DNA from: Sphingomonas sinipercae
GTDB lineage: Bacteria > Pseudomonadota > Alphaproteobacteria > Sphingomonadales > Sphingomonadaceae
Assembly: GCF_011302055.1 (NCBI RefSeq)
Contig: NZ_CP049871.1
Span: forward strand, 1,012,501 to 1,076,500
DNA length: 64,000 bases
Reading direction: 5' to 3'
In this document: positions 24,803 to 34,418 of the stretch, piece after piece
Layout of the letters: every line of letters starts with the position of its first letter
Position numbering within the stretch: the first letter of the stretch is position 1
Notes under the pieces: model-generated
What the model was told of the DNA's origin: nothing
The model's database searches: none
Seen by the model: the letters and a program-made list of their open reading frames with translations, nothing else
Program-made: the position numbers and the translations under genes

Positions 24803-26062
24803 ATGCGCCGTGTCGTAGTGACGGGTCTAGGTCTGGTGACGCCGCTCGGCGCGGACGTCGAAACCACCTGGCAGAACCTGATCGCCGGAAAGAGCGGGAT
24901 CGCCAAAATCACCCGCTTCGACGTCAGCGACCAGAAAGCGAAGATCGCCGGCGAGGTGAAGGCGAAGGACCACCCCTACGGCTTCGACCCCGACAAGCGC
25001 GTCGACCACAAGGTCCAGCGCCAGGTGGACCCCTTCATCGTCTATGCCATCGATGCCGCCGGCCAGGCGCTGGAGGATGCGGGCCTGACCGAGATGAGCG
25101 AAGCGGAGCGCGAGCGCGCCGGCGTGTCGATCGGGTCGGGCATCGGCGGACTGCCGGGTATCGAAAGCGAAAGCCTGGTGCTTGCGGAGAAGGGCCCGGG
25201 ACGGGTCAGCCCGCATTTCGTGCACGGCCGGCTGATCAACCTCACCAGCGGCCAGGTATCGATCAAATACGGCCTGATGGGCCCGAACCACTCGGTCGTG
25301 ACGGCCTGTTCGACCGGCGCTCACTCGATCGGCGACGCGGCGCGGATGATCAAGGACGGCGATGCCGACGTGATGCTCGCCGGCGGCGCGGAGTCGACCA
25401 TCAACCCGCTCGGCGTGGCCGGCTTCGCCCAGGCACGCGCGCTCAACATGAGCATGAACGACAATCCGGAAAAGGCATCGCGCCCCTACGACAAGAATCG
25501 CGACGGCTTCGTCATGGGCGAGGGCGCGGGCGTCGTCGTGCTCGAGGAATATGAACACGCCAAGGCGCGCGGCGCGAAAATCTATGCCGAAGTCGTCGGC
25601 TATGGCCTGTCCGGCGATGCCTATCACGTCACCGCCCCGCATCCCGAAGGGCGCGGCGCCGAACTGGCGATGCGGATGGCGCTGAAGAAGGCGGGCATGG
25701 GGCCCGAGGACATCGACTACGTCAACGCGCACGGCACATCGACGATGGCCGACACGATCGAGCTTGCGGCGGCCAAGCGCGTGCTTGGCGACGACCTGAG
25801 CGGTGCATCGATGAGCAGCACAAAGTCGGCGATCGGCCATTTGCTCGGCGGCGCCGGGGCGGTCGAGACCATCTTCTGCATCCTTGCTATCCGCGATCAG
25901 ATCGTGCCGCCGACGCTGAACCTGGAAGATCCGGATGAAGGCACTGAAGGCGTCGACCTGGTGCCGCTCAAGGCCAAGAAGCGGAAGGTGCGGGCGGCGC
26001 TCAACAACAGCTTCGGTTTCGGCGGGACCAACGCCAGCCTGATCGTCAAGGCCGTCGATTAG
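24803..26062 (+). CDS. fabF: 3-oxoacyl-ACP synthase II
   Basis: Elongating condensing enzyme of fatty-acid synthesis, using malonyl-ACP. The 419-residue thiolase-fold product has the catalytic triad Cys169 (VVTACSTGAH), His310 (NAHGTSTMADTIE) and His345 (SAIGHLLGGAGA), and a C-terminal NNSFGFGGTNASL glycine loop. ATG 24803 follows GAGGTGATAAG; an ATG at 24788 in the same frame would add five residues but lies too close to the terminator. It lies downstream of acpP and upstream of mltG, the common alphaproteobacterial order. Confidence 0.97.
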   Translation: MRRVVVTGLGLVTPLGADVETTWQNLIAGKSGIAKITRFDVSDQKAKIAGEVKAKDHPYGFDPDKRVDHKVQRQVDPFIVYAIDAAGQALEDAGLTEMSEAERERAGVSIGSGIGGLPGIESESLVLAEKGPGRVSPHFVHGRLINLTSGQVSIKYGLMGPNHSVVTACSTGAHSIGDAARMIKDGDADVMLAGGAESTINPLGVAGFAQARALNMSMNDNPEKASRPYDKNRDGFVMGEGAGVVVLEEYEHAKARGAKIYAEVVGYGLSGDAYHVTAPHPEGRGAELAMRMALKKAGMGPEDIDYVNAHGTSTMADTIELAAAKRVLGDDLSGASMSSTKSAIGHLLGGAGAVETIFCILAIRDQIVPPTLNLEDPDEGTEGVDLVPLKAKKRKVRAALNNSFGFGGTNASLIVKAVD

Positions 26063-26066
26063 CCCG

Positions 26067-27026
26067 ATGCGCAAGCTTGCCGGCGTCGCCATCCTCGCCG
26101 GCCTGGCCGCGCTGCTCCTGCTGTGGGGGCTGTGGTGGCGCGGCGGCGACAATGACAAGCCGGTCAACTTCATCGTCGAGCAGGGGTCGAGCATCGCTTC
26201 GGTCGCCAACAAGCTGGAGAAAGCTGGACTGATCCGCTCGGCCACCAGCTTCCGCGGGTTCGCCAAGGTGCTTGGCGGCGGCGACCCGGTGCAGGCCGGC
26301 GAATTCGAAATTCCGCCGCATTCAAGTCCCGCCGGGATTCTGCGCCTGCTGCAGCATGGCGAGCCGATCCAGCGGCTTGTGACGGTGACCGAGGGGATGC
26401 CGTCGATCATCGTCCAGGAAAGGCTGCTGGCGATTCCGTTCCTGACCGGCAGCCTGCCGGAAATCGCCGAAGGGTCGCTGCTTCCCGACAGCTATAGCTA
26501 TGAGCGTGGCGAGAGCCGCGCCGCGGTGGTCGGGCGGATGCAGAAAGCGATGGCGAAGACGGTCCAATTACTGTGGGCGAAGCGCAAGGCGAACTGCCCG
26601 GTCAACACGCCCGAGGAGGCCGTCACACTCGCGTCCATCGTCGAAAAGGAGACCGGCAAGGCGGCGGAGCGGCGGACGATTGCCGGCGTTTACTGCAATC
26701 GGCTGAAGATCGGGATGAAGCTGGATGCCGACCCGACGGTGATTTACCCGGTCACCAAGGGCAAGCCGCTGGGGCGGCGGATCCTGCGCTCCGAGCTCAA
26801 CGCCGACACCGGTTACAACACTTACAAGAAGCCCGGCCTGCCGGCTGGGCCGATCGCCAACCCGGGGCGGGACAGCATCGCCGCCGTGCTCGACCCGGCG
26901 CCGACCAAGGCCCTGTATTTCGTCGCCGACGGGACCGGCGGCCACGTCTTCGCCGCGACCTTCGCGGAACATCAGGCGAATGTGCAGCGGTGGTACGCGA
27001 TCCGGCGGCAGCGGGGCGAGATGTGA
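26067..27026 (+). CDS. mltG: Endolytic murein transglycosylase MltG
   Basis: Inner-membrane lytic transglycosylase that cuts nascent glycan strands and sets their length. The 319-residue product has one N-terminal membrane segment (about 6-24), a LysM-like stretch (NFIVEQGSSIASVANKLEKA) and the YceG catalytic domain: TLASIVEKETG with the catalytic Glu, LDADPTVIYPV, and YNTYKKPGLPAGPIANPGRD. Four bases after fabF and overlapping the next gene by GTGA, so part of the acpP-fabF-mltG cluster. Confidence 0.95.
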   Translation: MRKLAGVAILAGLAALLLLWGLWWRGGDNDKPVNFIVEQGSSIASVANKLEKAGLIRSATSFRGFAKVLGGGDPVQAGEFEIPPHSSPAGILRLLQHGEPIQRLVTVTEGMPSIIVQERLLAIPFLTGSLPEIAEGSLLPDSYSYERGESRAAVVGRMQKAMAKTVQLLWAKRKANCPVNTPEEAVTLASIVEKETGKAAERRTIAGVYCNRLKIGMKLDADPTVIYPVTKGKPLGRRILRSELNADTGYNTYKKPGLPAGPIANPGRDSIAAVLDPAPTKALYFVADGTGGHVFAATFAEHQANVQRWYAIRRQRGEM

Positions 27027-27349
27027 GGAACCGGGGGATCGGCCGCGGCCGGATGTTCGTCGGCGGCTTCCTGCTGTTCGCGGCAGCCATCGTCGCACTG
27101 GTGGGATTGCGGATGAGCCCGCACGCCGACGGCGCGGCGGAGGGCACCCAATATGTGCGCGACGTCGTCGTCGTTTACGCGCGCAACAGCGCCATCGCGA
27201 CGATCATCCTGTCCGCGCTTGCGGCGTTCCTGCTGTTTCCGACGCGCCGACCGCGCACGCCCAAGCGCGACTGGGCGGTGGGCCTGCTGTGCGGGCTGCT
27301 GATCGCCGCCAGCCTTTACCAATTGTGGTGGTTGCGAAGCCTCGGCTGA
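27023..27349 (+). CDS. Small three-helix membrane protein of unknown function
   Basis: A 108-residue protein predicted to span the membrane three times: about 11-29 (FVGGFLLFAAAIVALVGL), 53-70 (SAIATIILSALAAFLLF) and 84-103 (WAVGLLCGLLIAASLYQLWW), with basic residues between the last two. It starts at GTG 27023 overlapping the mltG stop (GTGA); a later ATG at 27053 is possible. Co-expression with mltG suggests an envelope role, but nothing specific can be said. Convergent with the SH3 fragment, four bases away. Confidence 0.65.
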   Translation: MRNRGIGRGRMFVGGFLLFAAAIVALVGLRMSPHADGAAEGTQYVRDVVVVYARNSAIATIILSALAAFLLFPTRRPRTPKRDWAVGLLCGLLIAASLYQLWWLRSLG

Positions 27350-27353
27350 AGCC

Positions 27354-27647
27354 TCAGCCGGCGAGCGCATCCGCACGGATATAGCCGACGCGTCGTTCCG
27401 GCCCGGCATAGCCCCAGGCCCAACCGAGCGTATTGTCGAGCATGTCGAAGCCGTCGCCAGCCGTGAGCCGGCCCACAATTTCGCCGTCCGCCGACGGGCG
27501 ATCCATCAAATCAGCGTTTGCGGCGAGGGAGCGGAGCAGGGGCTGCGCGTAGTGCGAAGCGATGACCTGGCCCGCAAGCGCGATGTCGGCCAAGTCCTTG
27601 CGATAAGCGTGGCGCGACGGGTCCGGCTCCGTCGAGGGGCCGGACAG
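27354..27647 (-). CDS. SH3-like domain protein without a clear start (possible remnant)
   Basis: The frame encodes about 90 residues resembling the N-terminal SH3b domain of sphingomonad NlpC/P60 (C40) peptidases: HAYRKDLADIALAG, a SADGEIVGRL strand, then MLDNTLGWAWGYAG and RRVGYIRADALAG, after which it stops. The catalytic C40 domain (Cys-His) is absent. No ATG or GTG lies in frame near the N-terminus: candidates are a CTG at 27647, a TTG at 27593, or codons inside the upstream MarR gene. Either initiation is unusual or this is a truncated relic. The next genes (M17 peptidase, serine hydrolase) fit a peptide/cell-wall setting. Confidence 0.5.
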   Translation of the reverse strand: MSGPSTEPDPSRHAYRKDLADIALAGQVIASHYAQPLLRSLAANADLMDRPSADGEIVGRLTAGDGFDMLDNTLGWAWGYAGPERRVGYIRADALAG

Positions 27648-27657
27648 GGCGAAGCCG

Positions 27658-28038
27658 TCAGCGCTGATGGGCGAAGGCCGGTGCCTGTCCGATGATTGGC
27701 CGGTGGGCCGCGCCGGCGCGATCGCTTTCGCGGAGGTTGCGCTTGAAGCCTTCAAGGAATTCCGCCCCGTTGCTGGTTCTGACGACGAACACGTTGCGAC
27801 GGTCGTCCTGGTCGCGTTCACGGCGCAGATAGCCCAGTGCGCCAAGCGTGTTCAAGGCGCGGGTGACAACCGGCTTGGAGACCCCCAACACCTTCGCCAG
27901 GCCGCGTACCGTGTGCGGTCCGGGCGTGAGATACACCAGCATCAACAGGGCCATTTGGCGGTTGGTCAGATCGGGTTCGCCGGATCTGACATAAGCGATC
28001 AATGCCCGCATCCAGCCTGACAGCGATTCGTCGGCCAT
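27658..28038 (-). CDS. MarR family transcriptional regulator
   Basis: Winged-helix DNA-binding protein of 126 residues. Seen: DLTNRQMALLMLVYLTPGPH, then the recognition region TVRGLAKVLGVSKPVVTRAL and the wing LRRERDQDDRRNVFVVRT. It is shorter than classical MarR proteins and lacks an obvious N-terminal ligand/dimer helix. ATG 28038 follows GGGAGAAGG. A near-palindrome upstream (28100-28121) may be its operator. The last 25 residues look unlike the family core and run into the SH3-domain frame, which suggests the junction between the two genes is altered. Targets are unknown; autoregulation is inference. Confidence 0.8.
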   Translation of the reverse strand: MADESLSGWMRALIAYVRSGEPDLTNRQMALLMLVYLTPGPHTVRGLAKVLGVSKPVVTRALNTLGALGYLRRERDQDDRRNVFVVRTSNGAEFLEGFKRNLRESDRAGAAHRPIIGQAPAFAHQR

Positions 28039-28099
28039 TGATGCACCTTCTCCCGTCGGTCGAGCAGTTGTCCCTTAAGAACAGGCAAGCGACAGAATT

Positions 28100-28121
28100 G
28101 TTGCAGGAAAGTAACTGCGAC
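28100..28121. promoter_or_regulatory. Candidate operator upstream of the MarR gene
   Basis: GTTGCAG (28100-28106) and CTGCGAC (28115-28121) are inverted with one mismatch, separated by eight bases, about 60-80 bases upstream of the MarR start and just before the M17 gene's end. The size and symmetry suit a MarR-type dimer site. It is a single occurrence and could be chance. Confidence 0.3.
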
Positions 28122-28145
28122 CCCAAGGAAATCGGCGCGGGCCGT

Positions 28146-29534
28146 TCAGGTTCGGCGGTAAAGCGACTGCAATGCGGCGAATGCGGCGCGCAAGCCCAGC
28201 GCCTCCCCGCCCTTGGGCCGGCCCGGTTTGGCTGAATCCCGCCAGGCGAAGGTATCGAAGTGCGCCCAGCGGATCGTGGGCGGCACGAAGCGCTTCATGA
28301 AAATTGCGGCGACGATCGCTCCGGCCATCGACGAATTGGCGGAATTGACGATGTCGGCGACGTCGCTTTTGAGCATCTCGTCATAGCCATCCCACAGGGG
28401 CATCCGCCACGCCGGGTCGTCGTTGTCCGATCCCGCCTGCTCGATCGCGGCGCTGAGGCCGTCGTCGTTCGCGAATAGCGCCGGCAATTCCGGGCCCAAA
28501 GCGACGCGGGCGGCGCCGGTCAGGGTCGCGAAGTCGACGATCAGTTCCGGCTCGCCCTCCACCGCCTTGGTCAGCGCGTCGGCAAGGATCAGCCGGCCTT
28601 CCGCATCGGTATTGTCGATTTCGACATGAAGGCCCTTCCGCGACCTGACCACGTCGCCGGGACGCAAGGCGTCGCCGGACACCGCATTTTCGACCGCCGG
28701 GATCAGCAGGTGCAGGCGCACCGGCAGCCCTTCGGCGGCAATTAGCCGGGCCAATGCAAGCGCATGGGCGGCCCCGCCCATGTCCTTTTTCATCAACCGC
28801 ATCCCGCTTGCCGGCTTGAGGTCGAGGCCGCCGGAATCGAAGCACACGCCCTTGCCGACGATGGCGATCCGGGGGTTGGCCGGGTCGCCCCAGCTGGCCT
28901 CGATCAGGCGCGGCGCGCGGTCCGTACTGGCGGCGGCGCCGACCGCGGCGATGAGCGGAAAGCCGCTGGCAAGGTCGCGGCCGCTGGTGACCGTGACCTC
29001 GAACCCGCCCAGCGTTTCGCGGGCGGCGCGTTCGAGCTCGGCCGGGCCGAGGTCGCGCGCCGGGGTGTTAACGAGGTCGCGCACCAGCGCCGTCGCTTCG
29101 GCGAGCCGGATCGCCGGTTCGATGGCGGAAGCCTCGGCGGTGACCAAGACGCGCGGACCGGCGTCTTTGGCATCGGCCTCCCGATAGGAATCGAACCGGT
29201 GCTGGGCGAGCAGCCAGCCGAGCGCGGCCTTGCCGACGGCAGCGCCGGACAGCCGATAGCTGCCTTCGGGCAGGACGGACGGCAGCTTGGCCAGCGACCA
29301 GGTCGAGAGCGCGGCCGAATCCTTCACCGCGACGACCGCTTCGAAGTCGTCGCCGCGCGGCAGGATGGCGACCGCGTCGGGCGACTTGGCGTCGAACCGG
29401 TGGGCGGCGAGCAAGGCCCGGTCGGCAGCCGGCCGGCCGTTGAGCCAAGCGTCGAACCCGGCGGCATCGACGACGTGCACAAGGCGCGCGGCCTTGCCGC
29501 GGTCCGCGACGAGCAGGGAGGCGAAATCGGTCAT
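28146..29534 (-). CDS. M17 family leucyl aminopeptidase-like protein
   Basis: Second M17 aminopeptidase in the window, 462 residues, closer to the PepB-like/'leucyl aminopeptidase family' group than to PepA. Seen: IAIVGKGVCFDSGGLDLKP (catalytic Lys and metal Asp), MRLMKKDMGGAAHALALA, and NTDAEGRLILADAL, the M17 signature, so the two-metal site is intact. The N-terminal domain differs from PepA. Its ATG overlaps the stop of the serine hydrolase (ATGA), so the pair is coupled. Together with pepA at 4369, this gives two M17 enzymes, presumably with different substrates. Confidence 0.9.
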   Translation of the reverse strand: MTDFASLLVADRGKAARLVHVVDAAGFDAWLNGRPAADRALLAAHRFDAKSPDAVAILPRGDDFEAVVAVKDSAALSTWSLAKLPSVLPEGSYRLSGAAVGKAALGWLLAQHRFDSYREADAKDAGPRVLVTAEASAIEPAIRLAEATALVRDLVNTPARDLGPAELERAARETLGGFEVTVTSGRDLASGFPLIAAVGAAASTDRAPRLIEASWGDPANPRIAIVGKGVCFDSGGLDLKPASGMRLMKKDMGGAAHALALARLIAAEGLPVRLHLLIPAVENAVSGDALRPGDVVRSRKGLHVEIDNTDAEGRLILADALTKAVEGEPELIVDFATLTGAARVALGPELPALFANDDGLSAAIEQAGSDNDDPAWRMPLWDGYDEMLKSDVADIVNSANSSMAGAIVAAIFMKRFVPPTIRWAHFDTFAWRDSAKPGRPKGGEALGLRAAFAALQSLYRRT

Positions 29535-30931
29535 TCGCCGGGGGTGATCAGGAATTGTTCGATCCGGCCGCGGCCGCCGGGCTCGTAAAAGGTCGAAAGG
29601 TCGAGCGTGCGTGTCGGATATTTGATCGTGTAGCCCTGGATCGCGAAGCCGCCGCGAAGCGTCGGCGAGCCGCGCGGTTCAAGCGCGGTCGGCGTGCCGA
29701 GCGGCGCGAGGCTGGCGCGGTAATCGGCCAGCGCCTGGGGGGTGAAATAATAATTGGCGTTTTCTGTCAGCAGCGAGCGATCGACCCGGCCGCTTGCGAG
29801 CTGGTCGAGCAGCGTCCTTGCGCGGGCCGCCGCCGTTACGCTCGCCTGGTCGGCCGGCGGCGCGGGCAGGACGATCGCGGCAAGATCGCGGGCGATCCGG
29901 CCCGACGCTCCGCCCGACCAGCTGTTGGTCAGCACGACAATCGCCGCGCGCTCTCTGGGGTAGACCGCGTTATTCGAAAGAAAGCCGACAGCTTCGCCGC
30001 CGTGCGCGATGACCCGGCGCCCGTTGGCGTCGCGGGCGAAGACGCCAAGCCCGTAATTGCTGTCGACGCCGCTGTTGAGCTTGATCGTCGTTTCCTGCTC
30101 GGCCCAGTCGTCGGCCGGGACCAGCGAGCGGTTGAGCCGCGCAATGTCCCATTTGGCGAGGTCTTCGGCGGTCATCGACAACTCGCCGGCCGCGTAGAGC
30201 CAGCCGCGGCCGGGGACGACCACCGGGCGCACCGGCCCGAGTGCGTTGCGGCCGTAGCCGGACGGGAAGCGGCGGCCGACGGCGTCGTCCTGGCTGATCA
30301 CGCTGGCCATTCCCGCCGGATCGAACAGTCGCCGCTTCATGAATTGCAGCAGCGGTTCGCCGCTGACCTTTTCGGCGATCATGCCGGCGACGACGTAGCC
30401 GGTGTTCGAATATTGCCATTGCTCGCCCGGCTGGAAGTCGAGCGGCTTTTTCGCCCAGCGGTCGGCGATGGCCTGCGGGGTCGTCGGGCGGGCCATTGCC
30501 GCGAAGCTGTAGTCTTGCGGCCAATAGTCCTGCAGCCCGGACGTGTGCGAGAGCAATTGGCGCAAGGTGATCTGGTCGCCACCGCTGATGTTCGGAAGAT
30601 ATTTGGAGACGGTGTCGTCGAGGTCGAGCTTCCCGTCATCCTCCAGCAACAACAGCGCCATGGCGGTGAACTGCTTGGAAATCGAAGCGATCTGATAGGG
30701 CAGGGCCGGGCTTGCCGGCAGCCCTTCATTGGCTTTGCCATAAGCCTTCGCCAGCACGATCTTGCCATCGCGGACGACGGCGATCGAGGCCGAGGGCACA
30801 GAGGTTTCGGCCAAATGGCGGGTTACCGCCTGGTCGATCCGCGCGATTTCGGCCGCCGACAATGGCTGCGCATTGGCCGGGGCCGCGAAGGCAGCGGCGG
30901 CGAGGGCGAAGGCGATGGTGATCTTGGACAT
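29531..30931 (-). CDS. Serine hydrolase of the beta-lactamase/D-Ala-D-Ala carboxypeptidase class C family
   Basis: Exported serine hydrolase of 466 residues with a signal peptide (about 1-21, ending ANA). Active-site motifs of the penicillin-binding fold are present: SISK (Ser83, Lys86), YSN in WQYSNTGY, and HGG in AHGGEAVGF, close to the class C pattern. A C-terminal extension (about 350-466) is typical of the esterase-type members. The ATG at 30931 is chosen for the signal peptide; the frame is open to 30973. Real substrate unknown: peptidase, esterase or lactamase are all possible. Overlaps the M17 gene by four bases. Confidence 0.9.
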   Translation of the reverse strand: MSKITIAFALAAAAFAAPANAQPLSAAEIARIDQAVTRHLAETSVPSASIAVVRDGKIVLAKAYGKANEGLPASPALPYQIASISKQFTAMALLLLEDDGKLDLDDTVSKYLPNISGGDQITLRQLLSHTSGLQDYWPQDYSFAAMARPTTPQAIADRWAKKPLDFQPGEQWQYSNTGYVVAGMIAEKVSGEPLLQFMKRRLFDPAGMASVISQDDAVGRRFPSGYGRNALGPVRPVVVPGRGWLYAAGELSMTAEDLAKWDIARLNRSLVPADDWAEQETTIKLNSGVDSNYGLGVFARDANGRRVIAHGGEAVGFLSNNAVYPRERAAIVVLTNSWSGGASGRIARDLAAIVLPAPPADQASVTAAARARTLLDQLASGRVDRSLLTENANYYFTPQALADYRASLAPLGTPTALEPRGSPTLRGGFAIQGYTIKYPTRTLDLSTFYEPGGRGRIEQFLITPGE

Positions 30932-31108
30932 GGGCCGAACAGTAGTCCGTGCCCTGCCGCTGTCGAGAGCCATCTTGCGAGGGAGCCGGCCGACGGCGAA
31001 AAGCGCCTTGCTTCAGCCGGTTGCACTTGGCCGGGGGAGCGTATTAGTGGACGCAAAGCCGATCAGTCGGCCGCTCCGGGTTCTTCAGCGCCGAGTAGGG
31101 GGTTCTGA

Positions 31109-31909
31109 ATGCGTAACGTCGAACAAGAGGCCATCGGCCGTTTCCTCGACCGTTTGCTGCTGCGTTCGCCGCTGACCCGCAAGGAACAGGAGGAAATCCT
31201 TGCGCTCGAGGGGTTTGTCGAGCGCTACGCCGCCCACCGCGACATCGTTTCGCCGGGCGAGCGGGTCAAGCATGCCTGCCTGATCGGCGAGGGACTGGCC
31301 GGAAGGTTCGACCAGATGGCCGACGGGCGACGCCAAATCACCGCCTTCCAGATCGCCGGCGACATGAGTGACCTGCTGTCCGTCGTCATCCCAATGGCGA
31401 GCTGGAGCATCACCGCGCTGAGCCAGGTGACCGTGTTCCGCTATTCGCACGAGCAGCTCAACCGCCTGATCACCACCTATCCCGGGATTGCCTTCGCCTT
31501 TTGGCGGGACACGGCCGTCGACGGATCCCTGGTCGAAAAATGGGTCGGCAACTTGGGCCGCAAGAATGCGCAGTCACGGGTTGCGCACCTGTTCTGCGAA
31601 ATGGGGATGCGGATGGAGGCGGCGGGCCTGGGCTCGCGCACCAGCTACGCCTTTCCGGTGACGCAGGAGCAGCTGGCCGATGCCGTCGGGCTGACGCCCG
31701 TGCACACCAACCGCGTGATTCAGGAATTGCGGGCCAAGAACCGGCTGACCTTCCGCAGCGGCCAGGTGGAAATGCTCGATTTCGAAGCGCTCGCCGGCGA
31801 CGCCGAGTTCGACCCGAGCTACCTCATCCTGCGTATGCCGGGCGATCGCCAGGCGACGCGGGTCAACCTGCAATCGACCGTTCGGGAACCGCCTGCGCCG
31901 GCGCAGTAA
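31109..31909 (+). CDS. Crp/Fnr family transcriptional regulator
   Basis: A 266-residue regulator with an N-terminal cyclic-nucleotide-binding-like beta roll (about 25-140; [19 protein letters not shown]) and a C-terminal helix-turn-helix ([26 protein letters not shown], about 190-215). It lacks the four cysteines of Fnr, so it is unlikely to sense oxygen by an iron-sulphur cluster, and its ligand is unknown. ATG 31109 follows TAGGGGG. Its 3' end overlaps the 3' end of rimO on the other strand by 47 bases. Confidence 0.9.
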   Translation: MRNVEQEAIGRFLDRLLLRSPLTRKEQEEILALEGFVERYAAHRDIVSPGERVKHACLIGEGLAGRFDQMADGRRQITAFQIAGDMSDLLSVVIPMASWSITALSQVTVFRYSHEQLNRLITTYPGIAFAFWRDTAVDGSLVEKWVGNLGRKNAQSRVAHLFCEMGMRMEAAGLGSRTSYAFPVTQEQLADAVGLTPVHTNRVIQELRAKNRLTFRSGQVEMLDFEALAGDAEFDPSYLILRMPGDRQATRVNLQSTVREPPAPAQ

Positions 31910-33236
31910 GCGCGCCATACAAATCGTGGTCGTCGGCGTCTTCGACGATCACGCTGACGATATCGCCGGGTTCGAGATGGCCCGCATCGCGAAGCAGGAC
32001 TTCGCCATCGATTTCCGGCGCGTCAGCCTTGGAGCGGCCGGTGGCGCCGCCGCTTTCCACATCGACCGCGTCAACGATGACGTCGATGGTCTTGCCGACC
32101 TTGGCCGCGAGCTTGGTGGCGCTGATCCTTGCCGAAAGCTCCATCAGGCGCTCGTAACGCTCGGTCTTCACCTCTTCGGGAACCTGGTCGGGCAGCGCAT
32201 TGGCGCTCGCACCTTCGACCGGCTCGAAGCGGAAGGCGCCGACCCGGTCGAGCTGGGCTTCTTCAAGCCAGCCAAGCAGGTAGCGAAAGTCTTCCTCGGT
32301 CTCGCCCGGGAAGCCGACCACGAAAGACGAGCGGATCGCCATGTCCGGCACTTCGGCGCGCCAGGCGCGCAGGCGCTGGAGCACCTTCGCTTCGTTGGCG
32401 GGCCGCTTCATCGCGCGCAGAACGCGCGGGCTGGCATGCTGGAACGGAATGTCGAGGTACGGAAGGACAAGCCCCTCGGCCATGAGCGGGATGACGCTGT
32501 CCACGTGCGGGTAGGGATAGACGTAGTGAAGCCGAACCCACGCGCCGAGCAGGCCAAGTTCGCGCGCCAGGTCGGTCATGTGGGCGCGCACTTCGCGGCC
32601 CTTCCAGGTGTAGCGGGCGTGTTTGAGGTCCAGCCCGTAGGCGGACGTGTCCTGGCTGATGACCAGCAATTCCCTGGTGCCCGCCGCGATAAGCTTTTCG
32701 GCTTCGCGAAGGATGGCGTCGGGGCGCCGGCTGGCGAGGTCGCCGCGAAGCTGCGGGATGATGCAGAAGGCGCAGCGATGGTTGCAGCCTTCGGAGATCT
32801 TCAAGTAGCTGAAGTGCCGCGGCGTGAGCTTCAGGCCGCTTTCCGGGACCAGGTCGGTGAAGGGCGAGGCGGCGGGCGGCGCGGCTTCATGCACCGCTTC
32901 GACCACCTGCTCATATTGATGGGCGCCGGTAATCGCGAGGACTTGCGGGAAGCGTTCGCGGATGACTTCGGCTTCCTTGCCCATGCAGCCGGTGACGACG
33001 ACCCGGCCGTTTTCGGCAATCGCCTCGCCGATCGCGGACAGGCTTTCTTCCTTGGCGCTGTCGAGAAAGCCGCAGGTGTTGACCAGCACCACGTCCGCGC
33101 CGGCATAGTCGGCCGACATGTCGTAGCCGTCCGAGCGCAGCTTGGTCATGATCCGTTCGCTGTCGACCAGGTTCTTGGGACAGCCGAGCGAAACCAGGCC
33201 CACGCGGGGCGGCCGAGGAATGGTCGTGGTTTTCAT
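31863..33236 (-). CDS. rimO: Ribosomal protein S12 methylthiotransferase RimO
   Basis: Radical-SAM methylthiotransferase that modifies Asp89 of ribosomal protein S12. The 457-residue product has the N-terminal MTTase domain with three cluster cysteines (Cys19, Cys55, Cys84), the radical-SAM motif CNHRCAFC (Cys151, Cys155, Cys158), and a C-terminal TRAM domain ([11 protein letters not shown] onward). RimO rather than MiaB because of the [10 protein letters not shown] start and IIPQLRG block. Convergent with the Crp/Fnr gene, which it overlaps at the 3' end. Confidence 0.95.
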   Translation of the reverse strand: MKTTTIPRPPRVGLVSLGCPKNLVDSERIMTKLRSDGYDMSADYAGADVVLVNTCGFLDSAKEESLSAIGEAIAENGRVVVTGCMGKEAEVIRERFPQVLAITGAHQYEQVVEAVHEAAPPAASPFTDLVPESGLKLTPRHFSYLKISEGCNHRCAFCIIPQLRGDLASRRPDAILREAEKLIAAGTRELLVISQDTSAYGLDLKHARYTWKGREVRAHMTDLARELGLLGAWVRLHYVYPYPHVDSVIPLMAEGLVLPYLDIPFQHASPRVLRAMKRPANEAKVLQRLRAWRAEVPDMAIRSSFVVGFPGETEEDFRYLLGWLEEAQLDRVGAFRFEPVEGASANALPDQVPEEVKTERYERLMELSARISATKLAAKVGKTIDVIVDAVDVESGGATGRSKADAPEIDGEVLLRDAGHLEPGDIVSVIVEDADDHDLYGALTAPAQAVPERSIAG

Positions 33237-33297
33237 GGTGAAGGGACGCGCCCTTAGCCGAGAAATCGGGCGAAAGCGAGACGCCTGGCGACGGCCG

Positions 33298-34326
33298 CTA
33301 CGCGCGCTCGTCGATAATCTCGAGAATCCGGTCGCCGGCGGCGATCTTGGCGAAGGCCGGGTCGTGCGGGCCGAGCGGCGCGCCGTCGCGGATCAAGCGC
33401 ACCGCCTGGCCGGTGCAGACCTGGCCCGGCGCCTTGCCGACCTCGTCCGCCCGCACCAGGCGTTCGCGCAGCACCACGTTGCCGCGGGTGGTCGCGAGGT
33501 CGGCGATATAGTCGGCGCGATGGGGGCCCTGCAGTGAGCTTGCGAGGAGCAGCCCGGAAAAACTGACCGGGTTGATGACGGTGTCGGCCCCGGCTTGCTT
33601 GGCGATGTCTTCATTGTCGCTTTCGCGGATGGTGACGCTGATCTTCGCTTTCGGGGCAAGCTTGCGCGCCGTCAGGACGATCAGGATATTGCTGTCGTCG
33701 CGGCCGGCGGAAATCAGCAGCGCCTGCGCCCGTTCCACGTGCGCCGCCTTGAGAGTCTCGTCGCGAGCGGCATCGCCGTGGAGGACCGCCACCCCGCAGT
33801 CGTTGGCGCGGGCGAGCGCCGCTTCGTCCGTGTCGACGACGACAATGCTCTTGGCCGCCACCCCGCGCGCGAGCAGCTCCTCCAGCGCCTTGGCGTTGCT
33901 GACGCCGAAGCCGGCCAGCACGATATGATTGCGAAGGTTCTTTTGAATCATGCGCATCACCCAACGGTTCCAGCTGCTTTTGATGACGAAGGTATAAGCG
34001 GTGCCCGCCAGGATAAGGAGGAAGAAGATCCTGATGGGCGAAACGATCAGAGCGTCGAACAGCCGCGCCCGTTCCGTCACCGGCACGATGTCGCCGTAGC
34101 CTGTCGTCGTCGCGCTGATCATCGTGAAATAGATGACGTCGGCGAAGCTGACGTGGCCGTCGATCTGGTCCTTCAGGCTGTCGCGTTCGATCCAGTGGAA
34201 GCTGACGATGAACGCCAGCAGCCCAAGCATCATCGCGACCCGGATCCAGAATTGCGTCCAGTCGCTGACCGAGGATCGGCGTCGGAGCGTTAGTTGCCGC
34301 TGTTCGAGGGACTTGCGCTTGTTCAT
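33298..34326 (-). CDS. Potassium channel protein with TrkA-N (RCK) domain
   Basis: Two-membrane-helix potassium channel of 342 residues. Seen: a first helix (about 29-45), the pore helix and selectivity filter TTGYGD (74-79), a second helix (about 95-113), then a Rossmann RCK/TrkA-N domain beginning [18 protein letters not shown], with [20 protein letters not shown]. It probably forms ligand-gated potassium channels in the inner membrane. ATG 34326 is used; an upstream in-frame start at 34350 adds eight residues with no support. Divergent from ugd. Confidence 0.92.
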   Translation of the reverse strand: MNKRKSLEQRQLTLRRRSSVSDWTQFWIRVAMMLGLLAFIVSFHWIERDSLKDQIDGHVSFADVIYFTMISATTTGYGDIVPVTERARLFDALIVSPIRIFFLLILAGTAYTFVIKSSWNRWVMRMIQKNLRNHIVLAGFGVSNAKALEELLARGVAAKSIVVVDTDEAALARANDCGVAVLHGDAARDETLKAAHVERAQALLISAGRDDSNILIVLTARKLAPKAKISVTIRESDNEDIAKQAGADTVINPVSFSGLLLASSLQGPHRADYIADLATTRGNVVLRERLVRADEVGKAPGQVCTGQAVRLIRDGAPLGPHDPAFAKIAAGDRILEIIDERA

Positions 34327-34418
34327 GCCCCCGAACGGTACACAGGCCAAGCTGCACTGGCTAATGGATATGACGCTGGCTAAGAGGCCGCGGGCCTAGT
34401 GGGGGCAGGAGTGTAAGA

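Noticed and set aside
29531..30931. Antibiotic-resistance beta-lactamase
   Set aside because: The motifs fit the broad serine-hydrolase family; a large C-terminal extension and housekeeping context give no support for a resistance gene.
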